Of a stretch of DNA of 64,000 nt, positions 19,737-29,081 are shown one piece after another. Position 1 is the stretch's first letter, and every line of letters begins with the position of its first letter. The notes under the pieces were generated by a model. The model had not been told where the DNA came from and searched no databases. It saw only the letters and a program-made list of their open reading frames with translations. The DNA is from Sporosarcina ureae (lineage in GTDB: Bacteria; Bacillota; Bacilli; Bacillales_A; Planococcaceae), in NCBI RefSeq assembly GCF_002109325.1, contig NZ_CP015348.1:1068501-1132500 (forward strand), written 5' to 3'. The translations under genes were made by a program, and so were the position numbers.

Positions 19737-20996
19737 CTATTCCTTTCCAAGCTGTATAGCCTTCTTCAAATCCTTAAGCGAACGAGACGGCCCATACATC
19801 AACACACCGCCACGGTACACCTTCGCACCGAACCAGCCAAGGATGAAGATCGTCACTAGCATGATACCGATCGAAAGCAATGGCTCCCACAACGGTAAAT
19901 CGAGCATACCAACCCGCAAGAACATGACGAGTGGAGCGAAGAATGGGATGAAGGAAGCAATTTTCAAATAGCCCATCTCTGGATTCCCAAGTCCCGTTGC
20001 AGCGATAATGAAAGCTGCCACGACGAGTAACGACATCGGCATAATCATCTGTTGTACGTCTTCTGTCCGGCTTACTAATGAGCCAAGTAGCGCCGCTAGA
20101 GTGGCATAAAGGAAATAGCCTAGCAAGAAGAAAATGACAGCATAAACCAGCGTGCTAACTTGCAAGTTTTCCAGGCTGAAGAATGCAGATAGTTCATTTT
20201 CCTCTCCTGTAGATGATAGTTTATAAGCCAAAAACCCTGATACGGCATAGACTAGAATTTGCGCAATCCCGAGCGATCCGATTCCAAGCACTTTCGCAAA
20301 CATATGCTTAACAGGTGATACGCTTGAGATCAAAATTTCCATTACACGTGATGATTTTTCCGTAGCTACTTCCGTCGCAATCATCGAAGAATAAATGATC
20401 ACCGCAAAGTAAATGACGAACATTAATACATACACTAAGACTCGAGCTTGGTTCAGCTCTTCTTCTGACTTTGCTGTTTCTGAAATATTATGCTTTTCAA
20501 ATTGAATCGGCGCAAACAACTCAGAAACTTGTTCGCCCGATAAAGACAGCTGTTCAGCTTTCACTTGCGTTTGAATATTTTGCAATGCATCTTGTAGAGC
20601 TGAAGGCAAAAATTGATCTACCAAACTACCTGTTGTATAAGATGCTTGGATAGTTTGATCTTTATCAAAACTCAATACCATGAACGAAGCGATTTCTTCC
20701 AATTTCACTTGCTCTGCCAACTGATCTTGCGAGTCTTCTGTCAGCTCCAATGAAATTCCTTGTTCATTTTGCTGAAGTTGTTCATGCAACCGGTCAAACA
20801 ATACCCCACTCTCATCTACGACTAGTACACGTTCATCTTCACTGCTCCCCATTAACTGACCGACTTTGTCTATAATGCTCGGCAAATTCGCAAAGAGAAA
20901 AATACCCGCTACCATGATGAGCGTTGTAATGAAAAATGATTTCGTTTTAGCTTTGGTCAAGAAACTTTGTTTAAAAATAATCCAAAATTCACGCAT
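19737..20996 (-). CDS. yhaP: ABC-2 type transporter permease YhaP (NatB-like)
   Basis: A 419-residue permease of the sodium/drug-export type. One N-terminal span (about residues 17-38) is followed by a large extracellular domain (about 40-165). Five or six spans are clustered at about 170-400, the last ending before KVYRGGVLMYG. The ATG at 20996 has GGGGAAAG upstream and overlaps the end of yhaQ by 8 bp, so the pair is coupled. The TTG at 21017 is less likely. The exported substrate cannot be told from sequence. Confidence 0.88.
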   Translation of the reverse strand: MREFWIIFKQSFLTKAKTKSFFITTLIMVAGIFLFANLPSIIDKVGQLMGSSEDERVLVVDESGVLFDRLHEQLQQNEQGISLELTEDSQDQLAEQVKLEEIASFMVLSFDKDQTIQASYTTGSLVDQFLPSALQDALQNIQTQVKAEQLSLSGEQVSELFAPIQFEKHNISETAKSEEELNQARVLVYVLMFVIYFAVIIYSSMIATEVATEKSSRVMEILISSVSPVKHMFAKVLGIGSLGIAQILVYAVSGFLAYKLSSTGEENELSAFFSLENLQVSTLVYAVIFFLLGYFLYATLAALLGSLVSRTEDVQQMIMPMSLLVVAAFIIAATGLGNPEMGYLKIASFIPFFAPLVMFLRVGMLDLPLWEPLLSIGIMLVTIFILGWFGAKVYRGGVLMYGPSRSLKDLKKAIQLGKE

Positions 20997-21888
20997 GCTC
21001 TTTCCCCACTTTCGCAATGAATATATCTTGCAAAGATGGTTCTTCTATTTCGAAATGGCGTATTGGCCCTTTTTGCAATGCTGCTTGTAACAACGCATGT
21101 GCCACTCGTTCATCTTCTACCTGAAAAACTGCACCTTCCAAAGAATAATGAGCAGTCGTAACTCCTTCAAAGCCCTCTAGCTCAGTGAGGGGGAAGTCTG
21201 AACGAATCCGGACATTCTGTTTGCTGAACGAACGCTTAACGTCACGCAACTTTCCACTGACTAGTTGTTTGCCATGATGAATAATACTGAGTTGCTCACA
21301 TAACTCTTCCACATGATCCATACGGTGGCTGGAGAACAAAATCGTTGCTCCGTTATTGCGGAAATCCACTATCGCTTTTTTCAACATCTCGACATTTACT
21401 GGATCTAGTCCTGAGAACGGTTCGTCAAGGATCAGCAATTTAGGATCGTGCAATAATGCTGCGATAACTTGTATTTTCTGTTGATTACCTTTAGACAACT
21501 CTTCTACTTTTTTATTCGTATTTTGCGGTACTTCAAAACGATCCAACCACTGAAGTGCCGAACTTTTCGCAGCAGACTTTTTCATTCCACGCAACTGTCC
21601 GAGAAAGATTAACTGATCTAGCACTTTCATTTTTGGATACAGGCCACGTTCTTCTGGCAAATAACCGATGAGCGGGCTCGTTTCATAGGATATGGTGCGT
21701 CCGTTCCAAGTAATATTTCCTTCTGTCGGAGTTAATAATCCGAGGATCATTCGGAACGTAGTCGTCTTCCCAGCACCGTTTGCTCCGAGGAAACCGTACA
21801 TTGTCCCCTCTTCTACTGTCAATGACAGCTGGTCCACAGCTGTAAAATCTCCAAACTGTTTAGTCACTTGTTCTAATTCTAAGGTCAC
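20989..21888 (-). CDS. yhaQ: ABC transporter ATP-binding protein YhaQ (NatA-like)
   Basis: A 299-residue ATPase subunit with Walker A GANGAGKTT (about 36-44), signature LSKGNQQK (about 132), Walker B LLILDEPFSGLD (about 149-160) and H-loop SSHR (about 193). A C-terminal extension of about 80 residues is typical of NatA/YhaQ. The GTG at 21888 lies 9 bases after AAAGGGG and aligns with the normal start of the family. Upstream ATGs overlap that Shine-Dalgarno. It forms an exporter with yhaP. Confidence 0.9.
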   Translation of the reverse strand: MTLELEQVTKQFGDFTAVDQLSLTVEEGTMYGFLGANGAGKTTTFRMILGLLTPTEGNITWNGRTISYETSPLIGYLPEERGLYPKMKVLDQLIFLGQLRGMKKSAAKSSALQWLDRFEVPQNTNKKVEELSKGNQQKIQVIAALLHDPKLLILDEPFSGLDPVNVEMLKKAIVDFRNNGATILFSSHRMDHVEELCEQLSIIHHGKQLVSGKLRDVKRSFSKQNVRIRSDFPLTELEGFEGVTTAHYSLEGAVFQVEDERVAHALLQAALQKGPIRHFEIEEPSLQDIFIAKVGKEHA

Positions 21889-22076
21889 GCACATCATCCC
21901 CTTTAGTAATCTCATTATCTTGTTATACGATTCAATTGAAAATATGTTTCAAAATTATAAATATTCTTCTACTAAAGTTTAACATGAAGAATCTTTTATG
22001 CTTTCAATATTATGAATAGCTATTCATTTGACGTGATTCATAGTATACTGAATAAAAGGTTTATGGAGGCGATATG

Positions 22077-22262
22077 ATGAAAACTTACAAACTTACTGCT
22101 TACGAAAAAAACGGTTCACTCATTACAGAAGAGACCTTCTCTGCAGAATCAGATGACGCAGCAAAAGAACAAGGTAATCAGATGCTGATCGAAAAAGATC
22201 TGCTTGACCGAACACATCGCTTGGCTTCTCCACTTGGGAAACTATTATTATTCCATACGTAA
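22077..22262 (+). CDS. yhzD: YhzD-like small protein
   Basis: A 61-residue soluble protein with a beta-rich start (YKLTAYEKNGSLITEE), a DDAAKEQG helix and the conserved end THRLASPLGKLLLFH. This resembles YhzD of B. subtilis, found in the same chromosomal neighbourhood. Function is unknown. GGAGGCGAT precedes two adjacent ATGs, and the second is taken for better spacing. It has its own terminator. Confidence 0.75.
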   Translation: MKTYKLTAYEKNGSLITEETFSAESDDAAKEQGNQMLIEKDLLDRTHRLASPLGKLLLFHT

Positions 22263-22268
22263 TTACAC

Positions 22269-22308
22269 GACGAAATCTCCTTTTCACAAGAGATTTCGTC
22301 TTTTTTTT
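22269..22308 (+). terminator. Terminator of yhzD
   Basis: GACGAAATCTC/GAGATTTCGTC stem followed by eight T residues. Confidence 0.93.
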
Positions 22309-22417
22309 GCTCAATTCTTCCTATACATAAATTGCTACCCTAGTACTCTTGCACGTTTTAAGCATAAGGGAGATACTATTTCATGCACGAAATGCAAGAA
22401 AACTAGGAGGAACAGAT

Positions 22418-24043
22418 TTGAAGAAGATTTTGTATTCATTATTTATCGTGGTACTGATGCTCGGTGTATTTCCGCAGCAACAAGCTTTTGCTAAAGGATT
22501 TCCAGACGTTTCACAATATACGGATGAAATCCAATTTCTCACGGATATAAAAATCATTACAGGATATCCAGACGGAACATTTAAACCGAAAGACAATCTA
22601 ACTCGCTTACAAGCTGTTACTATGATTTTGCGAGAAAAACAGATTACTGATTTCACAGCACCAGACCCTGGCTTCACTGATTTGAAGAAAGGGAATCACG
22701 GCTATGAAAAAGTTGCAAAGGCCGTGCAATTAGGTTTTATATCTGGAAAGACCCATACAAACGGTTCAAAGTACTTTGATGCTTCGGCTCCGTTGACACG
22801 CGGACAAATGGCAAAAATCTTAGTTCAAGGCTATCAGTTACCTAAAACCAAAGATGTATACTTTACAGATGTTAGTGATCTAAATGGATTTAAAGATGAT
22901 ATCAGTGTCTTAGCTTCTGAAAATATCACTACAGGCTATTTGGATGGTTCATTCGGACCGAATAATAAATTGACGAGACAACATTTCGCAGTCTTTATGG
23001 CGCGAATGATGAATCCGAGTTTTAAGCCGATGCCAAATATGCAAGTTCACTTCATCGACGTGGGTCAAGGGGATTCTATTCTGATCCAATCGCCAGACGG
23101 CAAAAATATGTTGATTGATGCGGGAACTGCGCTCGACGCACCTAAAGTCATTGCCTTCCTGAAATCTCGAAATATCAAAACGTTAGACATCGCGCTGGCT
23201 ACACATCCACATGCTGATCATATTGGTGGTTTTGAAGAAGTCCTTAACACTTTTACAGTAAAACAATTTATCGACAGTGGGAATGTTCATACGACTGCAA
23301 CATATGTTAATTTACTTACATTAATCGACAAAAAGAATATCCCATTCTCAGTAGCACAAACAGGTGACGTAATCGCTCTCGACCCTGCGATTAAACTGAA
23401 TGTACTGCACACAGATGACCGAGCAATTGATCATAACGCCGCTTCCATTGTCACACGACTAGCGTATGACAATGTCAGTTTCTTATTTACAGGTGATGCG
23501 GATGAACGTGTAGAGAAAGAAATGATTGGTCAATCTAATCTAAAGAGCACGTATTTGAAAGTAGGTCATCATGGTTCACGGACAAGTACTTCTGCTGATT
23601 TTCTTGCAGCTGTGAAGCCACAGGCCGCCATATTGTCTTATGGGAAAAATAATATATATGGACATCCACATGCAGAAACCGTCAAACGTTTAAAAGATGC
23701 GAGTATAAAATCCTATGCTACGGAAACTGCAGGTACGATTACAGTGACTACGAACGGCACAGCCCATTCTGTTACTACATCACTGACAAAACCCGTGCCA
23801 GTTCCTAAGCCTGTACCAAAGCCTGACCCTAAACCCGTACCAAAACCTGATCCTAAGCCTGTACCAAAGCCTAACCCTAAACCAGATGTCAATTCAGGGT
23901 TGTACGTCATACCGGGTGCGCCTACTTCATTCAAGAATTGTACCGAGATGCGAAAATCCTATCCAAACGGTGTAAAAAAAGGTCATCCGGCATATGCTAG
24001 TAAGCATGATCGAGATAAAGATGGGTGGGCATGCGAACGATGA
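22418..24043 (+). CDS. Secreted SLH-metallo-beta-lactamase-Excalibur protein
   Basis: A 541-residue exoprotein with, in order, a signal peptide (residues 1-25, cleaved near QQAFA), SLH-type repeats (about 27-205: FPDVSQY, GYPDGTFKP, LTRGQMAKIL, FTDVSDL, GYLDGSFGP) that bind cell-wall polymer, and a ComEC/Rec2-like metallo-beta-lactamase domain (about 212-445; HADHIGG metal motif, GHHGSRTS). A Lys-Pro linker (about 452-485) and a C-terminal Excalibur calcium-binding motif (about 500-541, CTEMRKSYPNGV...DRDKDGWAC) follow. It is probably a wall-attached extracellular hydrolase, with nuclease or phosphodiesterase activity as plausible guesses. The start is TTG at 22418, 7 bases after AGGAGG. Confidence 0.9.
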   Translation: MKKILYSLFIVVLMLGVFPQQQAFAKGFPDVSQYTDEIQFLTDIKIITGYPDGTFKPKDNLTRLQAVTMILREKQITDFTAPDPGFTDLKKGNHGYEKVAKAVQLGFISGKTHTNGSKYFDASAPLTRGQMAKILVQGYQLPKTKDVYFTDVSDLNGFKDDISVLASENITTGYLDGSFGPNNKLTRQHFAVFMARMMNPSFKPMPNMQVHFIDVGQGDSILIQSPDGKNMLIDAGTALDAPKVIAFLKSRNIKTLDIALATHPHADHIGGFEEVLNTFTVKQFIDSGNVHTTATYVNLLTLIDKKNIPFSVAQTGDVIALDPAIKLNVLHTDDRAIDHNAASIVTRLAYDNVSFLFTGDADERVEKEMIGQSNLKSTYLKVGHHGSRTSTSADFLAAVKPQAAILSYGKNNIYGHPHAETVKRLKDASIKSYATETAGTITVTTNGTAHSVTTSLTKPVPVPKPVPKPDPKPVPKPDPKPVPKPNPKPDVNSGLYVIPGAPTSFKNCTEMRKSYPNGVKKGHPAYASKHDRDKDGWACER

Positions 24044-24288
24044 CAAAAGGTCAACGATACACATTAGATCGAATTGATGACGGTTTTTATGTCTTTTTGT
24101 ATTATGAGAATGAGCAGAAAGAACTTGTGATTCCTGTAACTGAACTATCTGCTGAGTTGACTGAAGGGGATGTAGTAGAACTCTTCATCGAGGACGCGCA
24201 TTATAAAGTTCGTATCTTACAAGAAGAAACCGAGGATCTACAAAAGAAAGTTGAAAATCTATTGGAAAAATTAAAAAACAAGAAGTAA
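24040..24288 (+). CDS. DUF3006 domain protein
   Basis: An 82-residue protein with a small beta-barrel-like DUF3006 domain (YTLDRIDDGFYVFLYY, VIPVTELSAELTEGDVVEL) and a C-terminal helical Glu/Lys tail. The ATG at 24040 overlaps the stop of the MBL gene (ATGA), so the pair is coupled. DUF3006 genes often follow secreted MBL-fold genes. The role is unknown. Confidence 0.82.
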   Translation: MTKGQRYTLDRIDDGFYVFLYYENEQKELVIPVTELSAELTEGDVVELFIEDAHYKVRILQEETEDLQKKVENLLEKLKNKK

Positions 24289-24301
24289 TATCCAACTACT
24301 A

Positions 24302-24344
24302 TCCCTTGATGAACTGTTTACAGATCATCAAGGGACTTTTGTTT
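24302..24344 (+). terminator. Terminator of the MBL-DUF3006 operon
   Basis: TCCCTTGATGA/TCATCAAGGGA stem followed by CTTTTGTTT. Confidence 0.88.
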
Positions 24345-24445
24345 GCGGATAGAATTACTTAAACTTATACTAAAAAGCACAAGATTTTTAACGTTTTTTG
24401 TGATACGCTATGGTCGTTAAGATATCGTAGAAGGAAGTGACTCGT

Positions 24446-24850
24446 TTGAACATTGCTTTGATTGCGCATGATGAAAAAAAGGCTGAATTGGTCAATTTCG
24501 CCATTGCTTATGAGCAGATTTTTGCTAAACATACCCTTTATGCAACGGGCACAACAGGATTACGCATTATGGAAGAAACAGATCTATCCATTACACGACT
24601 GAATTCAGGACCGCTTGGTGGCGATCAACAGATCGGTGCCATGATTGCGACCGGACAGCTTGATTTGGTTTTATTCTTCCGTGATCCGCTTACAGCTCAA
24701 CCACATGAGCCGGACGTCAGTGCTTTACTTCGATTATGTGATGTCTATGGGATTCCGCTAGCTACGAACTTGGCTTCAGCAGAGTTACTATTGCGCGCCA
24801 TAGAAAAAGGCTATTTCTCTTGGAGAGAAACAGCCGCTAAGTATCAATAA
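24446..24850 (+). CDS. mgsA: Methylglyoxal synthase
   Basis: MgsA converts dihydroxyacetone phosphate to methylglyoxal and phosphate, a bypass of lower glycolysis. The 134-residue protein shows the family blocks IALIAHD (start), LYATGTTG (about 34-41), [14 protein letters not shown] (about 54-67, with the catalytic Asp) and [10 protein letters not shown] (about 73-82). The TTG at 24446, 8 bases after GGAAG, matches the normal N-terminus, while the GTG at 24437 overlaps the Shine-Dalgarno. It is a single gene. Confidence 0.95.
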   Translation: MNIALIAHDEKKAELVNFAIAYEQIFAKHTLYATGTTGLRIMEETDLSITRLNSGPLGGDQQIGAMIATGQLDLVLFFRDPLTAQPHEPDVSALLRLCDVYGIPLATNLASAELLLRAIEKGYFSWRETAAKYQ

Positions 24851-24880
24851 TTTTTTAATAACAGTTATAGATATACACCA

Positions 24881-24910
24881 GACGCGCAGTTTTCATAGCG
24901 CGTCTTCTTC
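24881..24910. terminator. Weak hairpin between convergent genes
   Basis: GACGCGC/GCGCGTC with a 10-base loop, then TTCTTC on the plus strand. It may terminate mgsA. Confidence 0.45.
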
Positions 24911-24917
24911 ATGTCTT

Positions 24918-25697
24918 TTATTGACCTGTGAAGTTTGGTTTTCTTTTCCCTACGAATGCTTGAACGCCTTCACGATGGTCAGTTGTTAAGCGCATAGCTA
25001 ATTGTGCTTCACCTTCAAGTTTCAATACTTGCTCGAGCTTTGCAATACCTTCTGCATGAAGAATTTTCTTTGATGCGATCATGGAAGCTGTTGGCGAATG
25101 TAAAATGACTTGGGCACGTTGTTGTGCCGTGTTCCATGCTTCTCCGTCCGCTACCGCTTCATCGACGAGTCCAATTTGCATAGCACTTTTTCCGTCGAGT
25201 ACTTTCCCCGACCAGATGAGTTGTTTAGCTCTTGCAGTACCTACGCGTTCTTTCAAGAAGAAGTGACCTCCCCCATCTGGCACAAGTCCGATTCCAATAA
25301 AGTTCATGGCGATTTTACTTGATTCTTCCGCGATGACGACGTCGCATGCAATGGCAATACTGCATCCTAATCCCGCTGCCGCACCATGTACGGATGCAAT
25401 AGTGATTTGAGGCATACTGTACATTGCCAATGCCAATCTCGATAAGTCGACCATAACATCTTCCATTTTCATCGGACCATTTGGATCTAGCATAGCTTTA
25501 ACGTTACCGCCAGCAGAAAATGCGCGGCCAGCTCCTCTAAATAATACAACATGCACGGATGAATTATTCTTTAGTTGATCCACAATATCTGCCAGATCCT
25601 TCATCATGACTCCGTCCATCGCGTTCATTACTTCAGGCTGGTTAAAAGTTACGGTTGCTAATCTTCCTTCAACTTCTACTTCAATCTGTTTTGTCAA
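24918..25697 (-). CDS. Enoyl-CoA hydratase/isomerase family protein
   Basis: A 259-residue crotonase-fold protein. It has the CoA-binding and oxyanion-hole region AGRAFSAGGNVKAM (about 57-70) and HGAAAGLGCSIAIACD (about 106-121). The usual catalytic glutamates are partly replaced: 'GIGLVPDGGGH' has Asp where many hydratases have a Glu region. The exact reaction (hydratase, isomerase or other) is therefore open. The start is TTG at 25697 with AAGGGGG 9 bases upstream. A FadR-like palindrome lies in the promoter region, linking it to fatty-acid degradation. Confidence 0.88.
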   Translation of the reverse strand: MTKQIEVEVEGRLATVTFNQPEVMNAMDGVMMKDLADIVDQLKNNSSVHVVLFRGAGRAFSAGGNVKAMLDPNGPMKMEDVMVDLSRLALAMYSMPQITIASVHGAAAGLGCSIAIACDVVIAEESSKIAMNFIGIGLVPDGGGHFFLKERVGTARAKQLIWSGKVLDGKSAMQIGLVDEAVADGEAWNTAQQRAQVILHSPTASMIASKKILHAEGIAKLEQVLKLEGEAQLAMRLTTDHREGVQAFVGKRKPNFTGQ

Positions 25698-25712
25698 AAT
25701 TAATTCCCCCTT

Positions 25713-25734
25713 TGAATGAATGGTTGTTCATTCA
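25713..25734 (-). promoter_or_regulatory. FadR/TetR-type operator upstream of enoyl-CoA hydratase
   Basis: TGAATGAA-N6-TTCATTCA is a perfect 8+8 bp palindrome and closely resembles the B. subtilis FadR box (TGAATGAnTAnTCATTCA), though with a wider centre. It sits 16-37 bases before the start codon, where a repressor would block transcription. Acyl-CoA would be the expected inducer. Confidence 0.7.
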
Positions 25735-25782
25735 CTACATTATACACAATTGGCTGATCATTTGCATAACTTTCACAAAAAA

Positions 25783-25813
25783 ATATCCCCAACGACTTTT
25801 GCGTTAGGGATAT
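25783..25813 (-). terminator. hemZ terminator
   Basis: ATATCCCC...GGGATAT with an inner ACG/CGT pair. On the minus strand a TTTTTTT tract follows. Confidence 0.85.
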
Positions 25814-25818
25814 CCGTA

Positions 25819-27327
25819 TTACTTGAGGGGGTGCGTAGCTGGGAATAACTCTTCCAAATACGCTATTTTCTTATCGATCGCTTCTTCAAATCCTAAAATA
25901 TAAGCCCCAGGTTCTTTCGGATTGTGGAATTGCGTCAACTTGCCTGTTGCCGGTTCCATAAACTTACTCGATGCTCCGCAACCCATACCGATAATGGTCT
26001 GTGCTTCTTCCATGATCAAAATATTATAAAGACTCTCTTCGCCAGGTTTCGAGTACCCGACATTCTCAAGATTCCCTAAAATGTTTTTCTGACGGTAAAG
26101 ATAATACGGTATGTAGCCGTTAGCGCGAGACCATTCTTCACCACGCGTCATCATTTTTCCTACTGTTTCACGATCCGCCACTTGATACTTGTCTTTATTG
26201 CGTGTCATTTCAGAAGCACGCTTGAATGACAACGTATGGATCGTTAATGATTCAGGTTGCATCTTTTCTGTTTCAGCGAGCGAATGCTCAAATTCCTCCA
26301 GACCTTCATTCGGTAAACCGATGATCAAGTCCATATTGATATTGCGCATTCCTTGCTCTCGAGACAACCAATACTTATCGATTGTTTCCTGTACAGTGTG
26401 ATGACGACCGATAGCTTTCAATGTTTCATCCGTATAGGACTGCGGATTGACACTGATTCGATCGATCCCCCACTTCTTTAATACTTCAAGCTTAGGTACT
26501 GTAATCGTATCAGGACGTCCGGCTTCCACTGTCACTTCACGCACATGTTCCATATAAGGGAATGAGTCCATCATCGTTTGATAAAGCGCGTCCATTTCTT
26601 CTGCTTCAATAGATGTGGGTGTTCCTCCACCGAAATAAATTGTCGTGATACGAATATCATGTTCTTTCAGCCATTTACCCATTGCACGCATTTCTTCATG
26701 CAAGCCATCGAGGAATGTTTCCACTCGCCCGCTTTTGCGATGAATGGCATAGGCAGGAAACGTACAATACGCACATTTTGTCGGACAAAACGGAATGCCG
26801 ATATAAATACTCACTTCTTCTTTTAATGAATACAAATCAGGTAACGCATTCAACTGAACGTCTGCAATTTCTGCAATTAATTCACTTTTTCGTACGGATA
26901 CACGATGACGTTGCTGAAGTAATTGCTTCGCTTCATCAACGGTGTGACCATCTTGGCGATACATATGATACAACTTAGTAGGACGGATTCCTGTTAAAAT
27001 ACCCCACTCTTGATCCATTCCTGTTGCTTGTTCCAATACATCAAGCAACACGTGGGAATACATTCTTTTACGCTGACGTAATTGTTGACGTTCTTCCGTT
27101 TCTTTTATCTCTTCCATAAAACGAGATGTGAAGTGCTTACCATTCCACTGAATATCCGCGGTGATGTTAGGCGTTTCTCCATAGTCCTCATTAAACTGAA
27201 GAGTAATTGCTGTATCTTCTGCATGATCTATAACAATTTTAGACTGTTCAAAAAATAAATTGGCTAAGTGCGTAAACATTCGAATCCAATCTTGGGGGAA
27301 TTGTTCTTTTACTAGTAATTGCTGCAT
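25819..27327 (-). CDS. hemZ: Radical-SAM coproporphyrinogen dehydrogenase-like HemZ
   Basis: A 502-residue radical-SAM protein of the HemN/HemZ group, which in Bacillus is linked to anaerobic heme synthesis. An N-terminal domain of about 165 residues is followed by the SAM cluster motif C181-PTK-C185-AY-C188, the GGGTPTS motif (about 230) and a HemN-type C-terminal part with NPQSYTDETL. B. subtilis HemZ is almost the same length. It is monocistronic with its own terminator. The precise catalytic role in vivo is less certain than for HemN. Confidence 0.92.
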   Translation of the reverse strand: MQQLLVKEQFPQDWIRMFTHLANLFFEQSKIVIDHAEDTAITLQFNEDYGETPNITADIQWNGKHFTSRFMEEIKETEERQQLRQRKRMYSHVLLDVLEQATGMDQEWGILTGIRPTKLYHMYRQDGHTVDEAKQLLQQRHRVSVRKSELIAEIADVQLNALPDLYSLKEEVSIYIGIPFCPTKCAYCTFPAYAIHRKSGRVETFLDGLHEEMRAMGKWLKEHDIRITTIYFGGGTPTSIEAEEMDALYQTMMDSFPYMEHVREVTVEAGRPDTITVPKLEVLKKWGIDRISVNPQSYTDETLKAIGRHHTVQETIDKYWLSREQGMRNINMDLIIGLPNEGLEEFEHSLAETEKMQPESLTIHTLSFKRASEMTRNKDKYQVADRETVGKMMTRGEEWSRANGYIPYYLYRQKNILGNLENVGYSKPGEESLYNILIMEEAQTIIGMGCGASSKFMEPATGKLTQFHNPKEPGAYILGFEEAIDKKIAYLEELFPATHPLK

Positions 27328-27352
27328 CGTTTTCTCCTACTCTCCATCTGTT

Positions 27353-27377
27353 AAAAAAAACCGGCCAAGGCCGGTTT
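27353..27377 (-). terminator. Terminator of the yheBA pair
   Basis: AAACCGGCC-AA-GGCCGGTTT stem. On the minus strand a T8 tract follows. Confidence 0.9.
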
Positions 27378-27388
27378 AGATGTATCTA

Positions 27389-27739
27389 TTAATTAAATCC
27401 TTCGTATAAATCTTGAATGGGTTTCAATACTACACGGTTTACTTCTTCAATCAATTCGCTTAGTTTCATTTCAGCAGTAAGCATCGCCAAGATTTTCGGA
27501 TTTTCCTGAGCGAGTTGTGCTGTTTTCTGTGCATGCTCAAGCTCATCTCCTTCAATCTCTTCGCCTGCCATTTGCTTCTGTTGCAAATTCATTTGGATTT
27601 CACGGAAGCTTTCGAACAATGCACGTGCTTGCTCGTCACTTTTCACTTCTGCCATCGCTGTTTTCACCGCTACATACTCATCTGTCTTGCGCAAAGTAGA
27701 TTCCAATTTGTTCATATCATCATAAATATTTACTGACAT
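27389..27739 (-). CDS. yheA: YlbF/YmcA family protein YheA
   Basis: A 116-residue all-helical protein of the YlbF superfamily (MSVNIYDDMNKLE, then FREIQMNLQQKQMAGEE), very similar in length and pattern to YheA of B. subtilis. Relatives YlbF and YmcA act in the Y-complex that promotes RNase Y processing, but YheA itself has no settled role. It lies 11 bp behind yheB, so they are probably cotranscribed. Confidence 0.9.
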   Translation of the reverse strand: MSVNIYDDMNKLESTLRKTDEYVAVKTAMAEVKSDEQARALFESFREIQMNLQQKQMAGEEIEGDELEHAQKTAQLAQENPKILAMLTAEMKLSELIEEVNRVVLKPIQDLYEGFN

Positions 27740-27750
27740 ACTATCTCCTC

Positions 27751-28899
27751 CTACAATCCATTTAGTGTAAGTGCAATAATTCCTTGCACGATTCCAATGA
27801 TCCCACCAAGAAATGCGCCTAGAACCGTGATCATCTTAAACTCTCTGCGTGAAATCCCCAGCACCAAATCTTCTAGTACTGCCACTGGGAACGTGTCTAC
27901 TTGCTCTTTCACCATTTCATCGAGTTTTAACTTCTTTAATGATTCTTCAAGCTGCGACTCTGCCTGAGCGAATAAAAAGCTGACAATCTGTGGTGTTACA
28001 TTAGCAGCCGTCCAAGTAGATCCTTGTGGCCAGTAATGTGACAAGCTGTGATCTAGTCTTTCTCGTAGTGCCAATTGATCCAGTGCATATTTTCTTACTG
28101 AAGCAAAAACACTATCAAAGTCAAAGCCAGACGTCAACTGTTCCATCGGTTGCTGCTGGACATTCTGCCACTCTTTCCAAATCAGTTGATCCAATAAATC
28201 TTTTGTTCCAGGAGCTTCTATAAATCGAAGTGCTTCTCGCTGAACCTTGCCGACAAGTGATTCCGATTCTCCAAAAAACATATTGAGCATACCGCCGAAT
28301 GTCCCTTTTGAAGCCAAGAAGTCATCAATCAGCTTTTGGAATGTCTGTCTTCCTTCTGCCGAATCTACAAATTGACTTGCACGTTGCAATACAAAATCAG
28401 AAGCTAAAGGAATTCTTTCTTCGATTTGTTGTTGCCAACGAAGCGGCATGACTTCTTCCACTGTACCTGTTGTTACTTTTACCTTCATATCATATAGCTG
28501 CTGATCGATCAATGTGACTAACTTATCTTCGACTTGCTCAGGAAGTGCTTGAGCACCTGCAAGCTCGAGCCAGTCGCTCAATGTTTTATCTGATTGCAGT
28601 ACATATTTATCCATTTTACTTTGAATAAACGTTTCTACACGCTTTTCCATTCCAGGCGTCAACATCTTTTTCCTGAACAGGTCAGGTGTCAGCAAATAAT
28701 TTGTTACCGTTTTTCCAAGCTGCGTTGCCAATTCATTTCGGCGTTTCGGGATCAAGCCGGGTGTAAATGGCAATCGGGTTTTTCCAATGTATTTTGCTTC
28801 ATGTGGTCTGAACAGCATCTTAATCGCCAGATGATTCGTTACCCCACCGATCAATGCGCCAATAAACGCCATGAACAAAATAGTTAACACTATTTTCAA
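27751..28899 (-). CDS. yheB: DUF445 membrane protein YheB
   Basis: A 382-residue protein with hydrophobic helices at both ends (about residues 5-27 and 360-380) and a long soluble helical centre. The conserved early motif is GGVTNHLAIKMLFRP. This is the DUF445/YheB layout, function unknown. The TTG at 28899 is preferred, as AGGTGA lies 6 bases before it. A GTG three codons upstream (28908) is possible. It precedes yheA in the same order as in B. subtilis. Confidence 0.88.
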   Translation of the reverse strand: MKIVLTILFMAFIGALIGGVTNHLAIKMLFRPHEAKYIGKTRLPFTPGLIPKRRNELATQLGKTVTNYLLTPDLFRKKMLTPGMEKRVETFIQSKMDKYVLQSDKTLSDWLELAGAQALPEQVEDKLVTLIDQQLYDMKVKVTTGTVEEVMPLRWQQQIEERIPLASDFVLQRASQFVDSAEGRQTFQKLIDDFLASKGTFGGMLNMFFGESESLVGKVQREALRFIEAPGTKDLLDQLIWKEWQNVQQQPMEQLTSGFDFDSVFASVRKYALDQLALRERLDHSLSHYWPQGSTWTAANVTPQIVSFLFAQAESQLEESLKKLKLDEMVKEQVDTFPVAVLEDLVLGISRREFKMITVLGAFLGGIIGIVQGIIALTLNGL

Positions 28900-29081
28900 T
28901 CGCTTCACCTAATTCCACGTGGTCTTCGTTCCAATTATAACAAAAACCCGCTGAATGAAAAGCAATTAGAGGCGAAGATTCCTGACTTTACATTTGATTG
29001 CCGTTCAGGTACGTTGCAAGTAGAGTATTATGAACTATAACCATTAGATTGTTCACAACAATAAAGGAGGTACTTATTTCA

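Noticed and set aside
19501..19859. Frames encoding poly-Ser or Leu-Asn repeats
   Set aside because: They are translations of the TTGAAC hexamer array and lack any start signal.
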